Positions 12,246-24,414 of a stretch of DNA of 64,000 nucleotides are shown piece by piece. The DNA comes from Heterocephalus glaber (lineage: Eukaryota; Chordata; Mammalia; Rodentia; Bathyergidae), in assembly GCF_000247695.1 (NCBI RefSeq), contig NW_004624751.1, positions 28,256,674-28,320,673 on the forward strand, written 5' to 3'. The position numbers were made by a program, and so were the translations under genes. Every line of letters starts with the position of its first letter. Positions within the stretch are counted from its first letter, which is position 1. The notes under the pieces are model-generated. The model did no database searches. It had not been told where the DNA came from and saw only the letters and a list, made by a program, of their open reading frames with translations.

Positions 12246-12281
<36 letters not shown>
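12246..12281. repeat. (AC)18 microsatellite
   Basis: Uninterrupted AC dinucleotide run. Long pure AC arrays are usually polymorphic in mammals. Confidence 0.97.
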
Positions 12282-12283
<2 letters not shown>

Positions 12284-12630
12284 TCCTGTGCTTAATAAAC
12301 TAAAAGAAAATAAGATTATGGATCAAAAGTTCCATTTTGGGTAAGCTGCAATTGAGCTTGGCTTGGTGACACTATTAAAATATTTTCTAAATTAGTAGTC
12401 AACATTTAAAGTGTGTTAGATTTTATATAAAAATACATATTAAAGCATCTCTTGAAAAGAAATTATTTTTGGTAATGCAGAGGCCCCATTTCCTTGTGTG
12501 ACCATCAGCAGTTAATGAGTAGCAGCTGCTTCTCCTCAGCCAGGGCCTTTGCCTTCCATCTCACCTTGAACCTAACAGCTTTGCAAGGATGAGACCAAGT
12601 GGCAATTCTCACCGTTCCCCATCCCTGCTC

Positions 12631-12716
12631 TTTTTTTTTTTTGGTATCAGGGATCGAACTCGGGACCTTGCACTTGCGAGGCAGGCGGTGGAAGCACTGA
12701 GCTAAATCCCTGGCTC
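12631..12716 (-). mobile_element. tRNA-derived ID-like SINE (reverse)
   Basis: The reverse-complement body contains GGGATCGAACTCGGGACCTT and GCTAAATCCCTGGCTC. The flanks TCCCTGCTC+T-run (12622 on) and CCCCTGGTC+T-run (12717 on) look like an imperfect target-site duplication. Confidence 0.88.
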
Positions 12717-12739
12717 CCCCTGGTCTTTTTTTTTTTTTT

Positions 12740-14255
12740 TGTAGTAGAGTTAAGAGGAAATGGAAATTTTCCTTCTACTCATAAGTCTATCAAAATTGAA
12801 AAAACACTGTATTTCAGGAAACAGCTGTATTGGTTCTCGACCTTCCTGATTCTTGGCAGGTATTGGGGAGTGAGTGAGGACTGAAAAATCTCTCTTTCCT
12901 TCTGATCAGTCTCTCTGGGAAGAAGATACTTTGTCCCTGCTTTTTTCTATTTAAAAAAATCACTCTCTTTAGAGTCTACTTTGAAATAGAATTTCATCTC
13001 TAAAGCTCCCATTTGTATATAATTTTAAAAGTATTCATCTCTAACTCCTAAACTAGATAATTGTATGTTTAGTTTTATTAATCACTAATACACATGTGAG
13101 ATCTTAAAATAGATTTGCTTTTTAAATGTTTATAACATTTTTAGCTATTTGGTTTTGGAGGATTCCTTTGTTTTATTAAAAAGAAAGAATCAGCTTGTCT
13201 GAATGAAAAATTCACTATTGACTTAACTGGAATTTTCTGAAAACAATATAAACCATGAGATCAAAAGGTGAATATTTGGGGGAAGATCCAAAATTCAGTA
13301 GGCATGACCTGAAAAGCTCAAATAAATCATAAAAGAAATGCCCTCAACATCCCACACAAGTATTAAAGGATTTCCCATATTAGACAAATGAGTTTCCATG
13401 ACCCAGAGAGAACAAATGCTTTTCTAAGAAATATCTTAGCTGTCTTCCATTTAATATAACCCAAGATGTCATTATTGTCTTTACATAGCACTGGAAGGAA
13501 ATTCCAAATACTCCATAAAAGTTCATATTCAATTGAACTTCAGATAGACCATCTTTTGTTATTTTTTAATAACTATTACCAGATTTGACTTTATGTCTTA
13601 GAAGAGGACATTAAGAATTAATGACCTGGAAGTCAAAACGGATAGTCAGTAAAGCCTTACTAGTTAGTGATCAGATTATTCAAAGACTTGCCTACTTAAA
13701 CCTTATAAGCATTTCTTCACAAACTGATGAGATGAAATCTGTACCTTTGTACTGCAGCTCTCTCCTAGTATCAATCCCTTTAATGCACCACGTATCTGGG
13801 CCTATGAAAATTAAATTGCTTTCAGCTCCGTTGTTTGCTTTCAAATTAATTGAGGATCTGTAAACTCTGATTACATATAAATTCAAGAAGACAGTAGTTA
13901 CTTATAAACAAAATAATCCTAATTTTCCAACATTTAAAATTTTTCTTTTTCTTTTTTCTTAGAAGGAGTTGAACTTTATATTTAATTGAGTTGAATAAAT
14001 AGGAGTAGCAGTTTGGTCTTTGAAACACTTTTTTCCATTAGTAACTCATGCTCCTTTTGGTAGTGAAAACATTCATATGCTGGGGTTTACTTATTCCACA
14101 TTCTGCTCACTAAAACCCCAAAATTCAAAACTTATTTTACAAACATGCTAAAAGCAATGGAAACACAGCAACTTAAAACTGTCTAGGAGAAAAGTGTGGA
14201 AGTCTTAAAGGAGGTTCTATCTAGAATGATTTTCATGTGAATCATTTTCTGGTTC
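12740..14255. other. AT-rich stretch upstream of the homeobox remnant
   Basis: No named repeat or gene recognised. I looked here for a further homeodomain exon on the minus strand (the WF..NRRAK recognition-helix end) and did not find one by eye. Confidence 0.45.
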
Positions 14256-14261
14256 ACTAAG

Positions 14262-14802
14262 CTTCACTTTGGCCTCAGTAACACTCATGGGTATTGAAAG
14301 CTCCTTTCTTGCAAACAAGTCTGGGTATTGAGCCTGCTGGAAAACACACTGCACTTCATGCAGTTGAAACCTGCAGAATGCAGCACAGAAGAGGCTGTGC
14401 CTCGAGTGGCAGGGCCCCTCCAGCTGGGTCTGCCCTGGCTCCTGCTCATGGCCTTAGCCCTTCTGGTCCTCCTCCTCCTCCTTGGGGCAGAGAGCTCCTG
14501 CACCCGAAGAGTGGCCTTCTGCTGCTGCTCCCAGCTCAGAGATTTTCTCCAGCTCCTCTTCCTCATTGCCTTTCTCCTCCTCCTCTCCCATGTCCTTCTG
14601 GTTCTCCTGGTCTTCTTTCTCCCCAGCCCACCATGTAGTCTCCTCCTGCTTCTGCTTCTCCCTGCTCAGGGAAAGTGTTCCTATCATCCTCTCCAAGAAC
14701 AACCACAGAAGTCACCACTGGCTTCCCATTGTGCACTTCTCTGCAGAGCTCTAAGCATCCATGAGCTACTCTCCAGCAGGCAAGCCATGCCATGCTATTC
14801 AA
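14262..14802 (-). pseudogene. Broken paired-like homeobox sequence (Rhox/PEPP-like)
   Basis: On the minus strand 14378 to 14262 encodes a contiguous piece of a homeodomain, matching canonical residues 8-46: FQLHEVQCVFQQ (helix 1, with F8 and F20 in place), then AQYPDLFARKELS (loop and helix 2) and MSVTEAKVK (start of helix 3). QYPDxFxRKEL followed by VTEAKV is characteristic of the Rhox/PEPP group of DNA-binding reproductive homeobox proteins. Upstream sequence (14802-14460) is acidic and Gly-rich: one frame has SVVVLGEDD and GGDYMVGWGERRPGEPEGHG, another has an EEEE-rich run, resembling Rhox N-termini. It is broken: a stop at 14454-14456 lies between the acidic region and the homeodomain in the same frame, the two Rhox-like N-terminal parts are in different frames, and the homeodomain stops at residue 46 with no WFQNRR. 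Positions L16 and E17 of the family are V and Q here. Other PRD-class families are possible. Confidence 0.72.
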
Positions 14803-14809
14803 ACATTTT

Positions 14810-17000
14810 TCTTAAGTAAAACTGTTTTTTGGGGTGACTGATTAGCAGCTGAGAGTTCTTCAAGTTAACAGTTTGTGTTCGAAATAAATTGAAGTTTTTA
14901 ACCTCAGTAATATATGTTCCAAATCTCTTGCTGGTCATCACAGAAAAAAATGATTAAAAACAAAAATAGGAGTTATTTAAAAACTGCCTGATAAATGTGT
15001 ATATCACAGACGATGATGATAGCAGAGCTGAGGAGGGGTGAAGTGAGATATCAGTGCAGATTCCTGGGAGCAGGGATCTAGAGGAGGTCTAAGATATCTT
15101 ATGCAAAGGATTTAAATTGTGTTTGCTAAGGGGCTTCAAAATAATTTCCCTCAATTCATTCTCTGAAGTCCTAAATTCAGCTTCCATACTAGTTTGAAAT
15201 AGTGGCTACATTATAAAAGTACTGAAATTCTGAAAGTGAAGGAGAGACTATGGGTAAATAAATTTAAAACATTTGTTTTACAGGTAAAAATTTTTAGGAA
15301 AAGGAAATCAGATGATTCCCTTAACATAACACGGTTGGTTCATGGCAGATCCATTCATTCAACAGATCTTTAGAACATGATTCTCCAGACACCTCTTCAT
15401 TCCACCACATGTTATTTCTTTAGCAATATATCATAAAATGGGTACAAATGCCTTTGCTGACCTTTGTTCCCTTAAAGGGGCCATCCATGTCATTTATGTA
15501 CAGTGTGAGCTCTACACTCAAAGGATTCAAAATTTCTGTCCCATTAATTTTTCTCAACTAAGTTAAAGATACTTACGACAAAATACGAAGGAGTGAATAA
15601 TATTTTTTTCTTCTTTCTCTGCTTAGAAATGATTTGTAGATCTGGTTTGGATGATGCGCATCCATTTAAGAAGAGGTGTCGAGGAAAGTTTGAACTACTA
15701 CCTTCTTCAACTCTGTGTAAAATTATGGCTTTGTCCTAGTGTGATCCTCATCTGCATGCATAGTTTTCCTGAAAGCCGTCTTTCATATTTATCACCATGG
15801 AAGACTGGTTGCTGCCCTGGATGTGTGCCTGACCGCCATGAAAATGGCACATGCATTTCCCAAAGTTATGTCTTGAATTTGTTTCCTCCGTATTTTCTTA
15901 TTGCTATTCATGCTGACTATTAGAATAGTAGCAGCCACTTCTAAAGTAACAAAGTCAGAATTCAGAAGTGAGATTCTATAAAGCTCTTCAAATAGTTCAC
16001 ATGGCTTAAAAAAATTAAGCCAGCTCAATGGAGTGGAAGTGTTACTCCCTCACTCCCTATGGTTTCTGAAAAGCCATTAGCAACACATGTCTCCTTCGAA
16101 GCATTTATGCTAACAGTATTTTCTTTGGTTTGTTTCCCAGTCCTGCTGCCTTTCTTATAAATAACACTTGCAAACAGGAACTTAACTGCACATAATAGGG
16201 AGAACAGTTGTCTGGACTTTTTTGATGGCATTTTAGCCCCCAGTGGGTAAGAGGATGACCAGGAAATGCACACTTGACCAGTGTGCACAGAGATAAAGCC
16301 ACAGAGTTGATCCTGGATCTTGCGTAAGCATTAGAACCTGAAGCTGTACATTTGAAAAGCTATGGAATGGTATTTCTCTGAATACTATTTTCTAAAAGGG
16401 GGAGTACAACTATGTATATGCATTCTTCAATAAAAATGATTACTCAGCTTTTCATTTGTTTGCCTTCCTACCACATAATATTTATTTAATATAACCATAA
16501 TTTGTTAAAAAAGAATAGTCTTCCTTTCCCCTGTTTATTATTATTTCTTGCCTCTAGAAATTAAACCACACTGACTTTTATTGAAATCATTTCCCATAGG
16601 GAGAAACTCAGTTGTATGCTATGCCAGGCCCAGGACTTGAAATGAGATTGGACCTAACTCATGAGCCATGTTCAATGCTAATCACTTAGCATTTTGGGGA
16701 ACAAAACTCTCCCAACAATACCTGTCAGTGCAGCTATCCCAAGGAAAAGAGTAGAAAACAGTGCTTACAGAAGAGTGGGTGGGTAGACCATCATCTGGGG
16801 TAGCCAGGGTTTAATAAAAGTTTGAGGCTATTAGTGTCAAAAGATATAAAGGCTCTTCAAAGAGCAGGAACACCCACAAAAAGAAGGAAGAACACTACCC
16901 ACCAGTTTTGTTAAAATCAAAGACATTATCATTTCCAGGAATAGTGTTTCTGAAATGATGCATTTGTAAAGATCATTTAAGGATGCACTGAATATTTCTG
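14810..17000. other. AT-rich stretch, nothing recognised
   Basis: Frames at 15651-15923 (+) and 16025-16302 (-) reach 65-90 residues but show no domain or family signature and no upstream promoter-like sequence. Confidence 0.5.
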
Positions 17001-17018
17001 AAAAAAGATTACCTTTGA

Positions 17019-17110
17019 GGGCCGGGGATTTAGCTCAGTGGTTCTGCCACCTGCCTCACAAGTGCAAGGTCCTGAGTTCGATCTCCGGCACCAAAAAAAA
17101 AAAAAAAAAA
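17019..17110 (+). mobile_element. tRNA-derived ID-like SINE
   Basis: The body has GGGCCGGGGATTTAGC, the A-box TAGCTCAGTGG, the B-box GAGTTCGATCTCC and an uninterrupted A-tail. The flanks AAAAAAGATTACCTTTGA (17001-17018) and AAAAAAGATTATCTTTGA (17105-17122) form an 18-bp target-site duplication with one mismatch. Confidence 0.95.
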
Positions 17111-17334
17111 GATTATCTTTGAAGGTTTCCAAGGAGACAAGCAGGAGTCTGACACAGTAATGGAGTTGTTAAGTGCAACCAAAAAAAAAAAGACAATAAC
17201 CCCAGTGAACAAGAAAATTGGAAGTGGATAAAACAAATAAAATTAAAAATTTCTATTTAATTTAAAATAAATATCACCAATGAAATAATAAAATCAATTA
17301 TGTAAACATTACTTCAGAAAATTCCCTCCAGGCA

Positions 17335-17460
17335 CATTCATATCAGTTATATCATCATTTAATCCTAACAGTAACCTTAACTGTATCTTTAATTTCAGAA
17401 AGATCAGGACATGAACACATATTAAATGACTTGGCCAAAGTCTCCTTATTAATGAAGAAA
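17335..17460 (-). repeat. MIR fragment (reverse)
   Basis: ATCATTTAATCCTAACAGTAACC, then an AGAAAGATCAGGACA segment and GACTTGGCCAAAGTC, follow the order of MIR in reverse orientation. Confidence 0.55.
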
Positions 17461-17469
17461 ATGTAAGAA

Positions 17470-18380
17470 ACACTTGATTTCATTCATTTGTATTTCATAT
17501 AACTGAATATCATATTTTTATAAATAAAAATAAATTTCTTTCTAATATTGATGTTTACATGCATCACAGTGTTATGTAAGGTACTTAGGTTTAGTGTGAA
17601 ACAAAAACGGGAGAAATTCTACAAAATCAGAAGCCAGGAAAGATCATTTAGAAAGCTAGACCTTGCACGAATCCTGTCATACATCCAGGTGTATTGCCCA
17701 GATGGTACAGGTATAAAGCCTATGAAATGGGAAAAATGAGATTGTGAGTGCTATTATGACTGTTCTACATCTATAATACATTTATCCCAAGAGGCAGTTG
17801 TACAGCTGTTAACATATATGGGCTTGTATTTTCACTTGTACTTGCAAAGATATTTAAGATTTATGATGATGGGTATCTTTCCTCCATAAAGACTGCAAAA
17901 TAAGGAAATTTACCAAGGGTACAATCAGGTGATGAGATGCATCCCCCAGGGATTATTGAAGCAAATGAATGAGCAAGATAGTCAGGCTTCTCTGTCCTAG
18001 AAGCCAGCTACAGATGAATTAAAAATGGATTCCCTGTTTCTTAGCTAGTTTATTCTGTTATTATGTTATCTTTCATTAACTATGCTGAAGAAGAATAGAA
18101 GGAATAGCAAAATTGCAATTTCATTTTCAGAGGAAAGACATTTAAATATGTACCTAACTTGAAATTATTCTTTGAACTCTAAGAAGTAAGAATTTTGCAA
18201 CGGCAAAATGCAAAGCCTTCTGTAGTAGTAAGTTTTAATACAGTACAAGTTTATGGCATAGCTTTAATATTGTGCAATTTTAGATAAAAATAATTTGATC
18301 TGTTTTCATGTTCTAAAGAGAAGAATATTAAGCTGTATTAAAAGGTACTGATATTCTTTAACAAATGTTGAGGATAGTAT
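17470..18380. other. AT-rich stretch, nothing recognised
   Basis: No coding or named repeat signature seen. Confidence 0.5.
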
Positions 18381-18384
18381 TCAC

Positions 18385-18832
18385 TCCTATTCTTTGGTGA
18401 CAACCACAACCTTAGTGGCTTAAAGTTATACAAATATCTGATGGTTGTGGCAATCAGAAGGTCCAAATAGATTCACTTGGTGAATTAAAATCAAGGTATC
18501 AGTAGAGCTGTGTTCTTTCTGGAGGCCTGGGAACCCCTCTCTTCTCCCTTTTCCTTTCCTTTTTCTTCCACCTGCATTCTTTGGCTCCTGGCCTCTTTCT
18601 CTATTTCAAGCCCACAAGTACAACATCCTCAAACCTCAGTTTCTCCTGCTTCCCATTTTCACTCATAAAGACTCTGTAATTTCATTACTGCTTGAATAAT
18701 CTGGGAAAATTTCTACATTTTAAGATCTTTAACTTGATCACATCTGCAAAATATGTTTTGCTGTGTAAGGCAGCTTATTATCAATGTCTTGAGATGTGGA
18801 CATCTTTGGAGAGTCATGATCCTGGTTACACC
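18385..18832 (-). repeat. Ancient LTR-like repeat (MLT1/MER type), reverse
   Basis: GACAACCACAACCTTAGTGG and GGCTTAAAG at one end, ATCAAGGTATCAGTAGAGC, CTTTCTGGAGGCCTGG, a pyrimidine-rich middle, and GGACATCTTTGGAGAGTC at the other end follow the layout of an old mammalian LTR-type repeat on the minus strand. A + strand piece of what may be the same family lies at 30420-30585. Confidence 0.5.
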
Positions 18833-19050
18833 AAGAATGATTATTTATAGAAATAATTGCTTATTTATTGAAAGATAATCAACCATCACCTTCAAAACTG
18901 AAATTTTATATTAAATCTCAGTATCACAAGTTCAGTATTGAGTTCCAAATCCAAGGAATGATTATTACAATTGGTCCTCAGTATTCATGAGTTTCACATA
19001 TATGGATTCAACCAACAATGGGCTGAAAATATTTGTTAAAAAATTATGCC

Positions 19051-19223
19051 TGAGCAGCATGTGGTGGTGCACACATACAATTCCTGCACTGGGGAGCTCA
19101 GGCAGGAGGCTCATCACAAAGTGGGGGCCAGCTTTGGCTAAATATTGAATTCAAGACCAGCCTAAACTACATAGCAAGACTGTCTTAAAAACAAACAAAC
19201 AAACAAGCAAACAAGCAAACAAA
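19051..19223 (+). mobile_element. B1-type SINE (7SL-derived)
   Basis: GTGGTGGTGCACACATACAA, GAGCTCAGGCAGGAGG, CAAGACCAGCCTAAACTACA and a GACTGTCTTAAAA end follow B1 order. The middle carries extra sequence before CAAGACCAGCC, compatible with the internal duplication seen in rodent B1. The tail is an AAAC/AAGC array (19190-19223). Confidence 0.8.
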
Positions 19224-19224
19224 T

Positions 19225-20955
19225 ATGTCTGTACTGAGCATGTGCAGATTTTCCTTGTCATTGTTCCCTAAAAATATATCGCATCTATTGATGTAACATT
19301 TGCAATTTATTAGATATTATAAGTAATCTGGAGATGGTTTGAGTATATAGGAGAATGTGCCTAGGCTATACGCAAATACTGTGCCATGAAATATAAGGGA
19401 CTTGACCATCCACTGATTTTGCTATCCACAGGGATCCTAGAACCAATCCCCCAGAGATATTGACAGACATCTGCATATCAATAACAGACAAAAATGTTTG
19501 TTAGATGATGACAAGAAAATTCCTCAAGAAAGGGAGTGATGTCTTTGGACGTATAAAATGTCACATTGGCCCTTTCCCAGAGTCTGAAGTCAGCAGGTGT
19601 TATTCAGAAGAGCACTGTTCCTAAAGATGTGCTTTCTCTGATTTTTCACTTAGCAGATCGGATGATTATCAAGAAATAAATCAAGCATCAGCAGTCATAG
19701 CCAGCTATTTAAATCCAAGATTTGAACATCTTAATTGGTGCGTTAAAAGTTAAGGAGCCAAAGTCATGTTAGATACATAAAGCTGCTTATGTGCATAAAC
19801 TATAGTACACTATTTCATGCTTAAGAAGGCATCACATTGTTGGCTGTGTTAAATTATCTTGTAACTTTTATTTGGAAAAATAAAACTAGAACAAAATTTT
19901 TAGGCATATATTGTAACACACAGCAATTGCCCAATTGTCTTCAGCAATCAACACACATACACCTAGTAAACAAACAAACCAAACATGTCTGGTCTTAGGC
20001 ATTATAATAGCTAATATGACTTTAAGCAGATTCTTAAGTGAGAATTTTGATTTGATGATGAAATTTACACCTTGTTGTCATTGGACATATTTTTTTTTTA
20101 GCAGAGGTAATTATTCATTTTACAAAAATTCTTTTTGCATTCAACTTGCCCTGTAAACTAAAAATGTTTGAAAGGAGGATATTCCCAGGCCAACTACTCA
20201 ATTAAAAATGTGTGGTTTATCTATTTTGGGGATAATATATGTCAGTTTTTAAATCCTGGGTTAATTAAACTTGACCGTATATCCCAGTATGTTATTGAAT
20301 ATTTATTTAAAGAATGCAAATAAGTTTAAATCTAATCTTAATATTAACCACTGCTTAAGTAATTAGAAAGTGCAATTATCTGGGGAAAAAGGAAGGCATT
20401 TTTAGGCACACATACATACATATACAATGTTTGCAATAATACATAATACATATTCTTACTAGTGTGGATAACTTAAAGCCAGTGAAATGGAGTTGTCATT
20501 TATTATATTTATAATTGAATAAAAACAACTTCTTGGACTTTATGAATCATCTTCCTGACAAGTGCACACTACTCTTTCTAATGCAATTTTAAATGATATT
20601 TTGATTGCAAAATACCAACAGCTTCCCTTTCCCAGTGTCTTCCATTTACTAGAATATTGTTTCCTGTGCTCATTGGGAATAGCTTTGTTCTCCTCAGAAA
20701 ACTGAGGACTTGTAACCCTTCTGCAAATATTCCCTTACTTTTTAATATAATAGTTGACTATTTTATAAAATCATTCATTGCTTTCTACCATTCCAAGATC
20801 ATTGCTTACTAATGCATTTTATTCTATTTTACAATATTAAATGTATCCAATAGCAGATGATAGTTTGTTGTTTGCATTTATCTCGTGAACTCATGACATA
20901 CAGATGCTGTTTTTAAATGAAACTTTTTAGCAGCATTGTTTAATTTTTAAGTGCA
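19225..20955. other. AT-rich stretch, nothing recognised
   Basis: No coding or named repeat signature that I can support. Confidence 0.5.
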
Positions 20956-20958
20956 CTC

Positions 20959-21024
20959 ATTCCTAAATGCAAAAGTTTAAAATCATTATATATTCCTAAA
21001 TTCAAAAGTTTAAAATCATTTTAT
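20959..21024. repeat. 33-bp tandem duplication abutting a TA microsatellite
   Basis: ATTCCTAAATGCAAAAGTTT at 20959 recurs at 20992 as ATTCCTAAATTCAAAAGTTT. The two 33-bp units are nearly identical, and the second runs directly into the TA array. Confidence 0.88.
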
Positions 21025-21040
21025 ATATATATATATATAT
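21022..21040. repeat. (TA)n microsatellite
   Basis: Pure TA dinucleotides, about 9 units, at the end of the 33-bp duplication. Confidence 0.9.
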
Positions 21041-21044
21041 GCAC

Positions 21045-24000
21045 AGTTATATGCAATAAGGCTTTCACAAAATTCAGAATAGCCACTGAATATTGCAACA
21101 CGTTGGCTACCACCTTCTTGCTAAGTATGTGATATGAACCATGACATTACAATCTTAAAACTGTAACAAGAATGAGTTATGTTTGTACTATTTCCCATTC
21201 TCATTATATTCTTTGTCACACAATGAATTAATGTTGTGCCATTTTCTATTCTCATTACAATCTTTTCCTTATGAATGGGGTATCAGAATTTTAATGTCTT
21301 TTGTAATCTGTGAAATATGGTAGTATGTTTTGTTATACTACTATGACCTTGCTAATATTTTGCATTTTGATTGGTTAGTCCAAGATGTAATATACGGGGT
21401 AAGGTTAAAATGATTGGCTAATGAAATAATTCTTAGTGTTTTTGACTGTTTTAATAAAATCAGTTTAAGGAACACTTTAAAAACTTTAATTTTTGTATGC
21501 ATAAAAATGATAACCTTGGGATAATAGGCAAGTACATCTCAGTATAGAACTACACAGTGACTTTACCATATAAATTAGAGGTGATGCAGAGAAATTATTT
21601 CAGATATTAAGAAGTTAAAATATGCTTTCCTGAAGTTTTATTACTCTTTTGCTTACCCTTTTTATTTCAATGCATGTAAACATGATGTAACAGAGTTAAT
21701 TTATTGTTTGCCTACACATTCGACTCCTATTTTTCCATTAATGTATTATTTGAAAATGTGTTGCTAAATGTTTTTTTTTTTCTGTATGAGATTTGTTATC
21801 ATTTCATGTTGGAAATTTAAAGTCTTGCCTTTGATTGTCTTAGGTTATAAAGTATTTCTGTATATGTTTTTAAAAAAATAATTAAAATAAATAATTTAAT
21901 GTAAATTAAGTCCAACTTCTATTGTTTTTAGTTCTTTTAGAAGGACATTTCTAGTTGGCAGTGTCATCTCTCTCTCTCTGTCTAGTTTATCATATATGTT
22001 TCTTTTTATACTTGTAACTTCACTTAGTCTAATCCTCTTTGGAAACAGATGTTCATAGCATGGAAAATACTTTATATATTAAAGTAGGTGATTTTACAAA
22101 AAGTATATAAGATTGACATTTTAATTACTGTGTGTTGGAGTTTGAAATCAATTTGTCAATTTATAGAGGAACAAAGTAAATACATTGGAAGTTGGAAGTA
22201 AAAATTTCAGTTGACATAAAGTATTTGATTGGAACTTTTGGGTAGTGGGACTAAAAAAATGGTATGTGGCAGGGGGGAGTATGCAGAGAAAAAGGGTATA
22301 AATTTCCAGTTTGGTAAGCTCTGATGGTCTCATGTTTTGATGAGTGTCCATTTTGAGGCTGTAGGTAAATTCTCATTATATTACAGACACCAAGAAAATA
22401 ATCAAAATTTTGTCTTAAATCATTGCAAAAGCAAACCCTCCATTGGCCTGTTCTGTTTTATGAAGTAGGATAGTAGGTATAGTAGTTTCAGGATAAAATG
22501 GCAAGTACAGTATACAATATACTTTTGATTTGTAGTCTCAATTTTTATTTTTTTATTATTTTTTCCAATTTTTAAACTTTGCTAATAAATCTTCCAAATA
22601 AGTAGATTCATTTCTTTTAATTATCTTTATTTCTAGTTTGAATGCACAAATCTGCATTTTGATATTATATTTTACAACTCTTTAACTTTATATATTTCCT
22701 TATTCATTAGGTCATTCAAAAATACTTCACATGTGATTATTTCTACTGAGAGTAAAGCTATATTGTAACTTCTAATGCAGTATCAGTTTTATTAGTGAGC
22801 AAGTACCTGATCTATTGCTCAAGGATTGAAATGATTATCTTTATGCCATTTATACACAGAGCAATTTCCAGTACTCATAGTGGCAAAAACAAAGCTTTCC
22901 CAAAGACCAATAGCAGCCCTTACAAAATATAATATATATGAGAGACGACAAGAAAGTTCACTTTGTTCGCAACCTACTCTAAACCTGCTGTGTCAGATGT
23001 GAGAGTTTTCTTACTCCCTGTGAGAATAAAAGAAATTTAGCATGCTAAAACATCTTTAAGTGTGCATCAGGCTACTTCTTGCTGGTAAATCGTTTATTCA
23101 GCAAGTCATCTCTTCTCCAGAAATAATACAGATTTTTATAGTAATTACAAGTTTAAAGTTTAGCCTTGCATCTTTTATTGTTTATAGTTGGAATGCTCTT
23201 GTTTGCTGAATTTTGTTAGTGAAAATACAGGCCTCTCATCTATTATTTTTAGTTTCACAATATCTTTGATATACAATATTCATTTTAAGATTTTGTATTG
23301 GTATTTAATTTTCTAATCACTGTTTATATCAAAATATTTAAATTATGTAACTTATTTTCCTTTAAATCTTCTAACATCATAAATATTTATTACATTTTTC
23401 ACATGTTCATGTTTGAATGGCTATTTTTCCATTTCCTTTCAAATTGACATTTCATTAAATATGTTTGTAGATTTCAGAAATCAAGATGCCTGAAAAATTG
23501 TCATAAACAATTTCTTATAGTTTGCTAATGAAAAACTGGCTAAGTTACAAATAAAAATCATGCGGCAAATGGAGTGGTAAAGAGAGATTAAACTATAATC
23601 ATGGGATAGTCAAATTGTACTGAGATCTTTATTAAATCATAATTTGCAAGTTAACCTGAAGATACCTCACCAGTTGTTTTGGTACCTAGAGATCAAGCCA
23701 TTCAATAATAGTACATATTCACATTTCCCTATATGATTAAGGGCCAACAAATTGTCATCGCATCTTACCTAATCTCTCTTAGGGCCAAATTTTGCCTCCT
23801 AACTCCCCCACCATGATTTCCATGAATGGTAGTGAAAGTTATGAATACACATCAGAAGGAAGAATTTATTTTCCAAATAAATAAAGGACAAATAAAAGCA
23901 CTGGGTCCCTAGGGTCTTTTAGGTAAATAAACATAAATGCTGGTCTCTCACTGACTTGACTAAGTCTTGTCATTCTAGCACTGCACCTTTAAATATCCAT

Positions 24001-24140
24001 GATATTCAGCATGGTGTTTATTTATCACTATTCTACTAAAAATGGCTAAAATTTTTAGGGATAACTTTGAACTCCATACATTCACCATGGTTCATGATGA
24101 TTTTCTCACCAGATTAGAAAATAACAAATTTTATTTTAAT
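21045..24140. other. Long AT-rich stretch, nothing recognised
   Basis: Very AT-rich with many short T and A runs. No frame above about 70 residues and none with a family signature. No young SINE insertions. Confidence 0.5.
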
Positions 24141-24144
24141 ACAT

Positions 24145-24410
24145 TAATGTTAACAAAGCTAACATTTTTGAGTGTTCTCTGAATGGCAGTCACGCTTTTC
24201 ATTTTTCATACATGATTAATGAATTGTCGCAATCACTATCCAAAGTATTATTGCTTTTGTTTTTATATAGATGAGGAAACTATAGCACAAAAAAGAAACA
24301 ATGTAAATTTTCCAAGGAGTGTTTAATAAGTAAGTGATAAATATGGAAGAGCCCAGATGATATGGCTTCAGAGCTTTGTTCTTAACTATGAAACCACCTC
24401 CCTAAATCAA
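24145..24410 (-). repeat. MIR fragment (reverse)
   Basis: AAGCTAACATTTTTGAGTG, then TATAGATGAGGAAACTATAG, then GAGCCCAGATGATATGGC and TTCTTAACTATG follow MIR in reverse orientation across most of its length. Confidence 0.7.
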
Positions 24411-24414
24411 GAAA

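Noticed and set aside
14328..14819. 163-residue + strand frame, strongly Leu-rich, resembling a membrane protein.
   Set aside because: It is antisense to the homeobox remnant. The Leu runs are the complement of the acidic Glu/Gly-rich coding on the minus strand.
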